6,529 bases of DNA from Hyphomicrobiales bacterium (GCA_015654965.1 JAATGD010000204.1:1-6529); one strand, 5' to 3'. Shown: positions 1-5,832, counted from the stretch's first letter. A program made the numbers and translations. The notes: generated from the letters alone by a model not told the origin.

Positions 1-18
1 CACCCAAAGGATCAGAGC

Positions 19-747
19 TTGCTTTCCTATCTCGTCATCTGCGCTATCGGTTTAATCGCGGGTTGCCTGAGCGGGATTATCGGAACGGGTGCAAGCCTGA
101 TCCTTCTGCCGGTCCTTGTGCCGATGTTCGGCCCTAGTGGTGCCATTCCGGTCATGGCGGTTGCCGGACTGATGGCCAATTCCGCCCGCGTGATGTCGTG
201 GCATCGCGACGTCAACTGGCGGGCCGTGCTTGCTTATGCCCTGCCAGGGATACCCGCGGCATCACTCGGCGCTCTCAGCCTTGTTCACTTGCCTGCCAAT
301 ATCAGCGGAACGCTGCTGGGCCTTTTCATCATAAGTCTGGTGCCAATACGCCATTGGCTCCAGAAGCGCGCAATCAGGATCGGGATTTTGGGCATGGCGT
401 TTGCTGGCGCATGTGTCGGCTTCCTCACGGGAATGTTCCTCTCGACCGGGCCGTTGAGCATCCCCGCCTTTCTTGCCTTTGGACTGACGAAAGGCGCCTT
501 TCTGTCAACGGAAGCTGCCGCTTCCATTTTCGTTCAATTGTCAAAGGTGACGACATTTTATGAAATCGGTGCCTTGAACACCGATCTTCTGATCAGCGGC
601 CTGATTATCGGCTCATCGCTGATGGCTGGCACTTTTCTGGCCAAACGCTATGTCATCAGCATGTCGGAGCATGGCTTCCGTCTCATGATGGACGGGATTA
701 CGCTGGCATCCGGCCTCTGGTTGACCGCTGTCAGCCTTTACGGCTGA
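19..747 (+). CDS. TSUP (TauE/SafE-type) membrane transporter
   Basis: A 242-residue, very hydrophobic protein of the sulfite exporter TauE/SafE family (COG0730 type). Members move small anions such as sulfite, sulfonates or organic acids across the inner membrane; the substrate here is unknown. The N-terminus goes straight into a membrane helix with the glycine-rich signature AGCLSGIIGTGAS (residues 14-26). A similar half-repeat occurs near residues 127-145 (GACVGFLTGMF, then a Pro-rich turn). About 7-8 membrane segments can be drawn, and the length is normal for the family. The start chosen is TTG at 19, because AAAGGA (6-11) lies 7 nt upstream. The frame stays open to the left window edge, so a more upstream start cannot be excluded. 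The gene is convergent with the kinase gene, 17 nt away, so it is not co-transcribed with the catabolic cluster. A link to that pathway is guesswork. Confidence 0.85.
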   Translation: MLSYLVICAIGLIAGCLSGIIGTGASLILLPVLVPMFGPSGAIPVMAVAGLMANSARVMSWHRDVNWRAVLAYALPGIPAASLGALSLVHLPANISGTLLGLFIISLVPIRHWLQKRAIRIGILGMAFAGACVGFLTGMFLSTGPLSIPAFLAFGLTKGAFLSTEAAASIFVQLSKVTTFYEIGALNTDLLISGLIIGSSLMAGTFLAKRYVISMSEHGFRLMMDGITLASGLWLTAVSLYG

Positions 748-751
748 CAGC
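727..751. terminator. Perfect 10-bp dyad between convergent genes, possible bidirectional terminator
   Basis: GCTGTCAGCC (727-736) is exactly complementary to GGCTGACAGC (742-751), with the 5-nt loop TTTAC. The stem covers the last codons and the TGA stop (745-747) of the transporter gene and lies 13 nt from the stop codon of the convergent kinase gene. Its position suggests a shared terminator or 3'-end stabiliser. No T-run follows on either strand, so it is not a classical intrinsic terminator. Confidence 0.45.
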
Positions 752-764
752 AGCAATCATCTCA

Positions 765-2477
765 TCAAGCCCTTTTGCTCAGGAAATCCGCCACCAATGC
801 AGCGACCATGGAGAGCGAGATTGCTCCGGCATCGGGATGCCCGATACTCTTTGCAGCCAGTGGACGTGCACGCCCCAGACGAGGCGTCAGCGAAGCGGTC
901 GCCATAGCCGCTTCCTGCGATGCAATCGCCGCAGATTGCCATGCGTCAACAAGCGATTTTCCCGCGCTCACCTCAGCCCCCAGGGTTTCCACGAAAGGAA
1001 TAAGCGCATCGACCAGTGTCTTGTCGCCCGGACGCGCGCGACCAAGACGCGTCACCGCGTCCAGCGCCTGCTTTGCGCCAGCTGCAACCTCTGCATCCTT
1101 GGGTGTATCCTGATCATTGAACGCATTGCTCCATGCGCGCAGCAGCAAGCCCCAGATCGCGCCAGACGTGCCGCCAGCCCGGTCAGCCCACGCATCCCCG
1201 CCAAAGGCCAAGGTCGTCTGTGCACCTGCGCCTGCCGCAACGGCAGCGGCCATGGCTTTGGCGGCAGCATTCGCACCACGCTGCATGCCCTGCCCATGAT
1301 CACCATCGCCCGCAATCGCGTCAATCTGGCCAAGCTCGCTTTCCTTCTCGGTGAGCATGGCGGCAATTTCAGCAAAGAGATCACGGATACAGGCCGCCGA
1401 TTTGCGGGAGGTTTCCGAGGCCGAAGGAATATTCAACACTTCTTCATCATTGACGATGGTGTCGCTGCGCAATTGGGCTGCGTTCAACTGTCCCCTGCGA
1501 AATGCCGGTGCGTCACAGGGAGCGGCCCAATATTGCTCCAACTCCTCATTCAGCCATGTCAGGGTCAGCGAACATCCCTGCATGTCGAGGCTTGTGACGA
1601 ATTCGCCCGCTTCAGGCTGAACAATTTCCAGACCGCTTGCTTTCAGTTTTTTCTGAATTGCAAGCCAGAGAACGAAAAGCTCTTCATATTTGGTCGATCC
1701 AAGACCATTGAGCACGGCTGCAACGCGACCGCATCCTTGCGGCTTCTCAGCCAGCAGTTTTTCTGTCAGCAAGTCTGCCAATGCCGTCGCACTGACAATA
1801 TCCTGCTCGCTGATACCCGGCTCGCCATGAATGCCAAGTCCAAGCGCCATCTGGCCTTTGGGAACCGTGAAAAGCGGCTCTTTCGCACCGGGAAGTGTGC
1901 AACCGGCAAAAGCCACGCCAAAGGAAACCGTGCGGTCATTAGCAAGACGCGCAACCCGCTCTACCTCATCGAGCGAAAGCCCGGCTTCGGCAGCAGCGCC
2001 TGCGATCTTGAAAACCGCAAGATCACCGGCAATACCGCGCCGCTTGGCATGCTCGTCAGCCGGAGCGCTCGCCACATCATCGGTGACCGCGATAATGCGG
2101 ACATCGATACCAGCCGCAACGAGCCGTTCTGTGGCAACGCCAAAATTGAGAACATCACCGGCATAATTGCCAAAGCCCAGAAGAATACCGCCACCGGCAT
2201 GAGCCTGACGACAGACACGCGCAACGGCTGCGGTCGAAGGCGAGGCGAAAACATCACCGGCAACGGCGGCATCCGCCATGCCGCGCCCGACATAACCGGC
2301 AAAAGCCGGATAATGTCCGGAACCGCCACCGATCACCACGGAAACCTTGCCTTTGGGCACTGTCGTTGCGCGCACGACGCCATTGCTGACAAGGCGCACA
2401 TGGTTAGGATAGAGTTGGCAAAACCCGTCCAGTGCTTCGGCTGCAAATTGCTCGGGAGCGTTGAAGATCGTTGTCAT
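765..2477 (-). CDS. Dihydroxyacetone kinase family protein (DhaK-DhaL fusion), probable ketose kinase
   Basis: A 570-residue single-chain, ATP-dependent kinase of the dihydroxyacetone/erythrulose kinase family, similar in length to Citrobacter-type DAK. The DhaK domain (about 1-330) has GGGSGH (50-55), GFGNYAGD with Asp108, and GIHGEPG with His217. By analogy with E. coli DhaK, His217 holds the ketose as a hemiaminal, and His55 and Asp108 are the catalytic partners. The DhaL nucleotide domain (about 360-570) has the Mg-binding Asp cluster Asp386/Asp391/Asp393 in DAIAGDGDHG, GGTSGA (435-440), RPGDKTLVDAL (482-492) and GHPDAGA (546-552). All expected catalytic residues are present, so it should be active. 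The loop after His55 reads YPAF, whereas DHA kinases usually have EPxH there; this suggests another ketose, possibly erythrulose (LerK/DerK-like). It is the last gene of the cluster. Its ATG lies 11 nt after the TIM barrel stop, and a GAGGG ribosome-binding site overlaps that stop, indicating translational coupling. Confidence 0.92.
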   Translation of the reverse strand: MTTIFNAPEQFAAEALDGFCQLYPNHVRLVSNGVVRATTVPKGKVSVVIGGGSGHYPAFAGYVGRGMADAAVAGDVFASPSTAAVARVCRQAHAGGGILLGFGNYAGDVLNFGVATERLVAAGIDVRIIAVTDDVASAPADEHAKRRGIAGDLAVFKIAGAAAEAGLSLDEVERVARLANDRTVSFGVAFAGCTLPGAKEPLFTVPKGQMALGLGIHGEPGISEQDIVSATALADLLTEKLLAEKPQGCGRVAAVLNGLGSTKYEELFVLWLAIQKKLKASGLEIVQPEAGEFVTSLDMQGCSLTLTWLNEELEQYWAAPCDAPAFRRGQLNAAQLRSDTIVNDEEVLNIPSASETSRKSAACIRDLFAEIAAMLTEKESELGQIDAIAGDGDHGQGMQRGANAAAKAMAAAVAAGAGAQTTLAFGGDAWADRAGGTSGAIWGLLLRAWSNAFNDQDTPKDAEVAAGAKQALDAVTRLGRARPGDKTLVDALIPFVETLGAEVSAGKSLVDAWQSAAIASQEAAMATASLTPRLGRARPLAAKSIGHPDAGAISLSMVAALVADFLSKRA

Positions 2478-2488
2478 GAAACTGGCCC

Positions 2489-3427
2489 TCAGTTACGCGG
2501 CAGGATGCGTCGGAGATAATCACGGTTGGCGGCACTGACCGATAGACCATCACCACCATAATGTTCACACAGGAACGGGCTGTTGAAACCATGCTCCAAA
2601 GCGAGCTTGATTGCGGTTCGATAATTGATCACGCCCGATTCAAGCGGCACCGGATGGGTTGCAATCAGCCCTGATTGTTCATCCTCAATTCGCAGGTAAT
2701 TTTTCACATGCCAATATTTGGCATAAGGTGCGACTTTTGCCATCATCTGCGCCCAGTGCTCGACAGGGCGATGCAGGCGCACCAGATTGCCGAGATCGGC
2801 ATTGATGCCGACATTATCGAGGCCCACATCCTGCACAAAACGGACGGCGCTCTCTGCTGTTCCAAGATAAGTGTCTTCATACATTTCGAGGGACAGCTCA
2901 ATGCCCACTTCGCCCGCATGACGGCCCAGCTCGACAATGCGTGCAACGGCTTTGTTCCATACATCCGGATCATCGGGATTTTTTGCCCCTTGCTCGGTCC
3001 AGAACCAGAGGACGGCTTTCTGCCTTTCGGTCAGCGGCTCGAAAAAGCCGAAAGACACGCTGGAAGCACCAGCCTCTGCGGCAACATCGATGACACGATG
3101 ACCATAGGCCAGATATTCATCACCGTGCTCTGCATCGATAACGCTGCGTCGCGCCGTGGAAATAGCCGGAATCGTCATTCCGAAGGATTTAACGATTTCA
3201 TAAAACGTCTGTCGGCGTGCGGGCGAAAGATCGGCCAGACGTAGCCAGCTATCCGTCGGATCGATTTCGGTAAAACCGGCATCGGCGACTTCTCCGACCG
3301 TTTGCGTCCATTCCTCAAAACTCTGGTCCTGAACGGAGCGACCATCGGGAAGAATGTTGGGATATTGGATCATCGCAGCCGCAATCGGCCAGTTGTCACG
3401 CGTCCATTTACGAACGGAACTCGTCAT
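2489..3427 (-). CDS. Sugar phosphate isomerase/epimerase-like TIM barrel protein (xylose isomerase-like)
   Basis: A 312-residue member of the AP endonuclease 2/xylose-isomerase-like TIM barrel superfamily (COG1082 type). Such enzymes are soluble and use a divalent metal to isomerise, epimerise or decarboxylate small sugars and sugar acids. The four expected metal ligands are visible: Glu181 (LSLEMYED), Asp211 (NADLGNL), His240 (YWHVKNY) and Glu288 (CEHYGGD). The start is ATG at 3427, with the strong GGAGG site 6 nt upstream. A 30-codon longer open frame reaching 3517 is rejected because that extension (Cys/Arg-rich) does not resemble the family. The gene sits between the PdxA homologue (170 nt upstream) and the kinase (11 nt downstream). 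The reaction is not identifiable from sequence. One precedent for a TIM barrel enzyme feeding a DAK-type kinase is 3-oxo-isoapionate decarboxylase (OiaC) with L-erythrulose kinase (LerK) in D-apiose catabolism, but orthology to OiaC is only a hypothesis. Confidence 0.88.
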   Translation of the reverse strand: MTSSVRKWTRDNWPIAAAMIQYPNILPDGRSVQDQSFEEWTQTVGEVADAGFTEIDPTDSWLRLADLSPARRQTFYEIVKSFGMTIPAISTARRSVIDAEHGDEYLAYGHRVIDVAAEAGASSVSFGFFEPLTERQKAVLWFWTEQGAKNPDDPDVWNKAVARIVELGRHAGEVGIELSLEMYEDTYLGTAESAVRFVQDVGLDNVGINADLGNLVRLHRPVEHWAQMMAKVAPYAKYWHVKNYLRIEDEQSGLIATHPVPLESGVINYRTAIKLALEHGFNSPFLCEHYGGDGLSVSAANRDYLRRILPRN

Positions 3428-3431
3428 TATT

Positions 3432-3438
3432 CTCCTCC
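3432..3438 (-). promoter_or_regulatory. Strong ribosome-binding site that sets the TIM barrel start
   Basis: On the minus strand the sequence reads TTGGAGGAGAATA directly before ATG at 3427. GGAGG ends 6 nt before the start codon, the ideal spacing, which supports 3427 over the longer open frame beginning at 3517. Confidence 0.85.
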
Positions 3439-3557
3439 AACTGCGACACCGGCATAGCGCGCAGACCATGCAGTAAGTCGCAACACTCAGACGCTGCCCC
3501 TCCTCCCCGCTTTTCAAGCGGACCGAGGCTCATACGTCAAGCCACGCATCCATGAAA

Positions 3558-3589
3558 ATGCCTGCTATGCAATATCGCGCAGCAGGCAT
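3558..3589 (-). terminator. Hairpin just after the PdxA-homologue gene, possible partial terminator
   Basis: On the minus strand, ATGCCTGCT and AGCAGGCAT form a perfect 9-bp stem around a 14-nt loop, starting 8 nt after the TGA of the PdxA homologue. The descending arm ends in T and three more T follow (TTTTC), which resembles a weak intrinsic terminator. The next gene starts 130 nt further on the same strand, so the element may attenuate read-through or protect the upstream mRNA 3' end. A smaller dyad, CCGCTT-TTC-AAGCGG (3507-3521), lies between the two. The 170-nt gap holds no gene. A TTGACG hexamer (minus strand, 3535-3540) could be a -35 box, but I see no good -10 at proper spacing. Confidence 0.4.
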
Positions 3590-3597
3590 GGTGACAA

Positions 3598-4635
3598 TCA
3601 GGCGACCTTAGCAGCCTCACGTTGGCGAGTAGCCATGCGGGCTGCCAGAAGGATCGCTTCACGGGTCGCGCCAATATCGGCAATTCCCTTGCCGGCAATA
3701 TCATAGGCCGTGCCATGCGCCGGGGTGCAAAGCGGGAAAGGCAGTCCGCCCATCATCGTCACACCCTTGTCAAAGCCGATCAGCTTCATGGCGATCTGGC
3801 CCTGATCGTGATACATGGTCAGGACAGCATGATAGCCTTCCTTCATGGCGCGCAGGAACACGGTATCCGCCGGAAATGGCCCATCGACGTCATAGCCACG
3901 TGCCTTGGCTTCGGCGACAGCAGGCTCGATAATCTCGATTTCTTCCATACCGAAACTGCCGCCATCGCCTGCATGCGGATTAAGACCTGCCACCGCAACA
4001 CGGGGTTTATCGATGCCAGATGCCTTAAGGCAGGAAAGCGTCAGCTCCAGCTCAGCCAACAGGCGCTCGACGGAAAGATTGTCCGACACTTCCTTGAGCG
4101 GAATATGCGAGCTGACACGGGCGTTCCAGATTTTCTCCAAAACGTTAAATTCACGAATCTTGCCCGTGAACGACAACACATCCGAGACAAAGCGGATTTC
4201 ATCGTCATAGCCTGGATAGGCATAACGCATGGCCTTTTTGTTGAAAGGCGTAAAGCAGACCGCATCGGCTTTACCGGCATGGGCCAGCTCCAGTGCCGTG
4301 CGGAAATTGCGGGTTGCAAAGGTACCGCCAGCCAATGTCGCCTCACCGCGCGTCACTTCTTCCGGGGCAAGATGCGCCAGATCAACAAAAGCATGCTTTG
4401 AACGGTCTAGACCCGCCAAACCATCGAGGCTCGTCGATACGAGATCCAGCGTCACGCCCGCTTCACGCGCGCCCTTATCCAGAATGCGGCGATCGCCAAT
4501 GGTAATGATGAAAGCTTTTTCCCGGATGTCATCCAGCGCCAGAAGCTGCGCGGTCAATTCAGGGCTGATGCCGGCTGGATCGCCCATCGCAAGAGCAATA
4601 ACGGGGCGGCTGTCTTTGTAATCGGTCATATTCAC
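3598..4635 (-). CDS. PdxA-family NAD-dependent dehydrogenase, probably not pyridoxine biosynthetic
   Basis: A 345-residue member of the PdxA (4-hydroxythreonine-4-phosphate dehydrogenase) family, whose enzymes oxidise a beta-hydroxy acid, often with decarboxylation. Family marks in order: AMGDPAGISPE (16-26), SHIPLKEV with His177, GLNPHAGDGGSFG with His221, GPFPADTVF (252-260), MYHDQG with His276, and HGTAYDIAGKGIAD (307-320). The three histidines match the metal ligands of E. coli PdxA (166/211/266), and Lys284 matches its Lys274. The usual GHTE motif, however, reads GYDDE (142-146), and the positions of E. coli Asn283 and Arg292 are Thr293 and Leu302, so the substrate is likely different. 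The start is GTG at 4635 because AGGAG (4645-4649) lies 9 nt upstream; the in-frame ATG at 4629 would be 15 nt away. It is the first gene of the cluster, divergent from the GntR regulator. Automatic pipelines would probably name it PdxA; catabolic context and pocket residues argue against that role. Confidence 0.9.
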   Translation of the reverse strand: MNMTDYKDSRPVIALAMGDPAGISPELTAQLLALDDIREKAFIITIGDRRILDKGAREAGVTLDLVSTSLDGLAGLDRSKHAFVDLAHLAPEEVTRGEATLAGGTFATRNFRTALELAHAGKADAVCFTPFNKKAMRYAYPGYDDEIRFVSDVLSFTGKIREFNVLEKIWNARVSSHIPLKEVSDNLSVERLLAELELTLSCLKASGIDKPRVAVAGLNPHAGDGGSFGMEEIEIIEPAVAEAKARGYDVDGPFPADTVFLRAMKEGYHAVLTMYHDQGQIAMKLIGFDKGVTMMGGLPFPLCTPAHGTAYDIAGKGIADIGATREAILLAARMATRQREAAKVA

Positions 4636-4644
4636 GGGTCTATT

Positions 4645-4649
4645 CTCCT
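4645..4649 (-). promoter_or_regulatory. Ribosome-binding site favouring the GTG start of the PdxA homologue
   Basis: AGGAG on the minus strand is followed by 9 nt and then GTG (4635-4633), with an in-frame ATG two codons later. Spacing favours the GTG; starting at ATG would shorten the protein by two residues. Confidence 0.65.
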
Positions 4650-4664
4650 ACCTCGGTGACAGCG

Positions 4665-4693
4665 AATTTAGGCGATGAAACTTCGCAGGACAA
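4665..4693 (-). promoter_or_regulatory. Candidate sigma70-type promoter of the catabolic cluster
   Basis: On the minus strand TTGTCC (4693-4688) and TAAATT (4670-4665) are separated by exactly 17 bp, each matching 4 of 6 consensus positions. Transcription would begin near 4658, giving a leader of about 23 nt that holds the ribosome-binding site. The dyad at 4700-4714 lies just upstream of the -35 box. Confidence 0.45.
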
Positions 4694-4698
4694 GTCTT

Positions 4699-4727
4699 TT
4701 GCATTTTGTATGCAGAATTTTTATATT
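4699..4727 (+). promoter_or_regulatory. Candidate sigma70-type promoter of the GntR regulator gene
   Basis: TTGCAT (4699-4704), a 17-bp spacer and TATATT (4722-4727; 5 of 6 matches to TATAAT) form a plausible promoter. Transcription would start near 4734, leaving a leader of about 70 nt before ATG 4806. The -35 box overlaps the left arm of the 4700-4714 dyad, as expected for autorepression. Confidence 0.45.
4700..4714. promoter_or_regulatory. Candidate GntR operator dyad
   Basis: TGCATTTTGTATGCA has perfect 5-bp arms (TGCAT/ATGCA) around a 5-bp centre and lies in an AT-rich part of the divergent region. FCD-type GntR regulators commonly bind short AT-rich dyads such as TTGTATACAA, and TTGTATGCA inside this site resembles that pattern. 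It overlaps the regulator's own -35 box and abuts the promoter of the cluster, so one bound dimer could control both. Short dyads are frequent by chance; position is the main argument. Confidence 0.45.
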
Positions 4728-4805
4728 TGGAACCCCATAGGAACTGGTGTAACCCTTAAACGAAACAGTCAGCGAAACGCGCTGCATCAAGATCGGGTTT
4801 TCAAA

Positions 4806-5486
4806 ATGAGTGAAATTGTGTCTGAATCGCCTGTCTCGAATTCTGGACCGATCGAGCGAACGGCTCTGCACGACACGCTCGTCAACCGGCTGCGAGACAT
4901 GATCATTGAAGGCGAGCTGGAACCTGGTTCGCGCATGCATGAAAGCCATCTTGGCGTGCAACTCGGCGTATCGCGCACGCCCTTGCGCGAAGCGATCAAA
5001 TATCTCGCCAGCGAGGGACTGATCGAACTCATCCCCAGCCGTGGCGCCATCGTCAAGAAATTCAGCGCCAAGGATGTGCACGATATGCTCATCGTACTCA
5101 AAAGCCTTGAGGAGCTTGCAGGCAACCTTGCATGCGAGACAGCGACGGACGAGGAAATCGCCAAGGTCCGGCGACTGCATGACGAGATGCAGGCATGCTA
5201 CACATCAGGTGATCGCCTGCGCTATTACAAACTCAATCAGGCCATCCACACTGAAATCTGCCAGATTGCGCATAATCAGGCACTCAGCAATATGCAGGGC
5301 CTGTTACAGTCACGCCTCAAGCGCATACGTTTCATTGGTCACGAAGGCCCGCAGAAATGGGCGGCGGCCATGGCTGAACATGAAGAAATGATCGTGGCGC
5401 TGGAAGCGCGCAATGGCAAGGCTCTTGCAAACATACTGGGCCAGCACCTGCTTAATGCCTGGCAACGCGTGAAAGACGCCGTCTAA
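4806..5486 (+). CDS. GntR-family transcriptional regulator, FCD (FadR/VanR-like) subfamily
   Basis: A 226-residue cytoplasmic DNA-binding regulator. The N-terminal winged helix-turn-helix (about 20-85) shows the GntR pattern: LRDMIIEGELEPGSRMHE, LGVSRTPLREAIKYLASEGLI (two halves of the HTH), then a wing with SRGAIV. The C-terminal all-helical FCD ligand domain (about 90-220) carries a likely metal set: Asn144 and His148 (LNQAIH), His192 (EHEEM) and His214 (GQHL). Family knowledge suggests it binds a small carboxylate or sugar acid through the metal, fitting a pathway that starts with an acid. The start at 4806 gives the normal family length. The frame is open upstream to 4656, but that would include the promoter and dyad; no strong ribosome-binding site precedes 4806, so translation may be weak. 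It is divergent from the PdxA homologue and is probably an inducer-responsive repressor of the cluster and of itself. Confidence 0.9.
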   Translation: MSEIVSESPVSNSGPIERTALHDTLVNRLRDMIIEGELEPGSRMHESHLGVQLGVSRTPLREAIKYLASEGLIELIPSRGAIVKKFSAKDVHDMLIVLKSLEELAGNLACETATDEEIAKVRRLHDEMQACYTSGDRLRYYKLNQAIHTEICQIAHNQALSNMQGLLQSRLKRIRFIGHEGPQKWAAAMAEHEEMIVALEARNGKALANILGQHLLNAWQRVKDAV

Positions 5487-5707
5487 CAACAGTCATCAGG
5501 TAAAAAGGCCCTCTTCCGCGGCATACTGATTTGATGAAAAGATCAGCATTACGCAGCAGCGACTATATTCTCGTGAAGCTGAACAGGCCCGACTCGCTAC
5601 CGATGGAATGAACAGAATTGTTCGTTTAAAGCGCAATGGCTAACCTTTTGGCTAACTCGCTTTTGGCTAGTCATAACTAATTTATTTAATTACACAAAAT
5701 GAGAAAA
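5487..5707. other. Gene-free stretch between the regulator and the tRNA
   Basis: No supportable gene is present. The right third (about 5655-5707) is clearly AT-rich compared with the coding DNA. No classical hairpin plus T-run is seen after the regulator stop. On the tRNA (minus) strand the sequence after CCA is T-rich (TTTTCTCATTTT), which could help end or process the tRNA transcript. Three short GGCTA repeats are listed separately. Confidence 0.6.
5638..5670. repeat. Three short GGCTA(A/G) direct repeats
   Basis: GGCTAAC at 5638-5644, GGCTAAC at 5650-5656 and GGCTAG at 5665-5670 repeat at 12- and 15-bp spacing; the last two share TTTTGGCTA. On the minus strand TAGCC-AAAA-GGTTA could form a 5-bp stem containing one G-U pair. 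They lie about 40-70 bp beyond the 3' end of the tRNA. The significance is unknown, and repeats this short can arise by chance or polymerase slippage. Confidence 0.4.
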
Positions 5708-5784
5708 TGGTGGGCCCGGAGGGACTCGAACCCCCAACCAAGCGGTTATGAGCCGCCGGCTCTAACCAATTGAGCTACAGGCCC
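5708..5784 (-). tRNA. tRNA-Ile2 (anticodon CAU, lysidine type)
   Basis: A complete 77-nt cloverleaf with encoded CCA. The acceptor stem is GGGCCTG/CGGGCCC with discriminator A; the D arm is GCTC/GAGC; the anticodon stem and loop is GGCGG-CTCATAA-CCGCT; the variable loop is TGGTT; the T arm is GGGGG-TTCGAGT-CCCTC. The CAU anticodon could mean Met, fMet or Ile2. The acceptor stem, the CTCATAA loop flanked by GCGG/CCGC and the TTGGT variable region resemble E. coli ileX and alphaproteobacterial Ile2 genes as I recall them. The first acceptor pair is G-C, unlike bacterial initiator tRNA. It should therefore be modified by TilS (lysidine at C34) and read AUA codons. Confidence 0.9.
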
Positions 5785-5803
5785 CACGCATTACTGCCCT
5801 ACC

Positions 5804-5832
5804 CTAAAGAATGGCAGGATACAAGCTGTCAA
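5804..5832 (-). promoter_or_regulatory. Candidate promoter of the tRNA gene
   Basis: A perfect TTGACA (minus strand, 5832-5827) lies 43 nt upstream of the tRNA 5' end. With 17-bp spacing the -10 box would be CTTTAG (5809-5804), a poor match to TATAAT. The following G-rich stretch (GGGTAGGG) resembles the GC-rich discriminators of growth-controlled stable-RNA promoters. Start of transcription would be near 5797. Confidence 0.45.

Noticed and set aside
19..747. Reading the transporter as a sulfite exporter of a sulfonate-degrading pathway
   Set aside because: No sulfonate-cleaving enzyme is encoded nearby and the gene is convergent with the cluster; family membership alone does not give the substrate.
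837..2519. 560-codon open frame on the plus strand antisense to the kinase gene
   Set aside because: It is the shadow of a GC-rich coding gene. Its translation is rich in Arg/Cys with no domain pattern, whereas the minus-strand product has complete kinase motifs.
3428..3517. Thirty-codon N-terminal extension of the TIM barrel protein
   Set aside because: The extension is Cys/Arg-rich and unlike the family, and the strong GGAGG site fits the start at 3427.
3622..4401. 259-codon open frame antisense to the PdxA homologue
   Set aside because: No recognisable motifs and it overlaps a well-supported gene throughout.
4668..5180. 170-codon minus-strand frame across the control region and the regulator gene
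   Set aside because: It would cover both candidate promoters and the HTH coding region, and its translation shows no family features.
5534..5611. 25-codon frame after the regulator gene
   Set aside because: No ribosome-binding site, no similarity I can recognise, and a length expected by chance.
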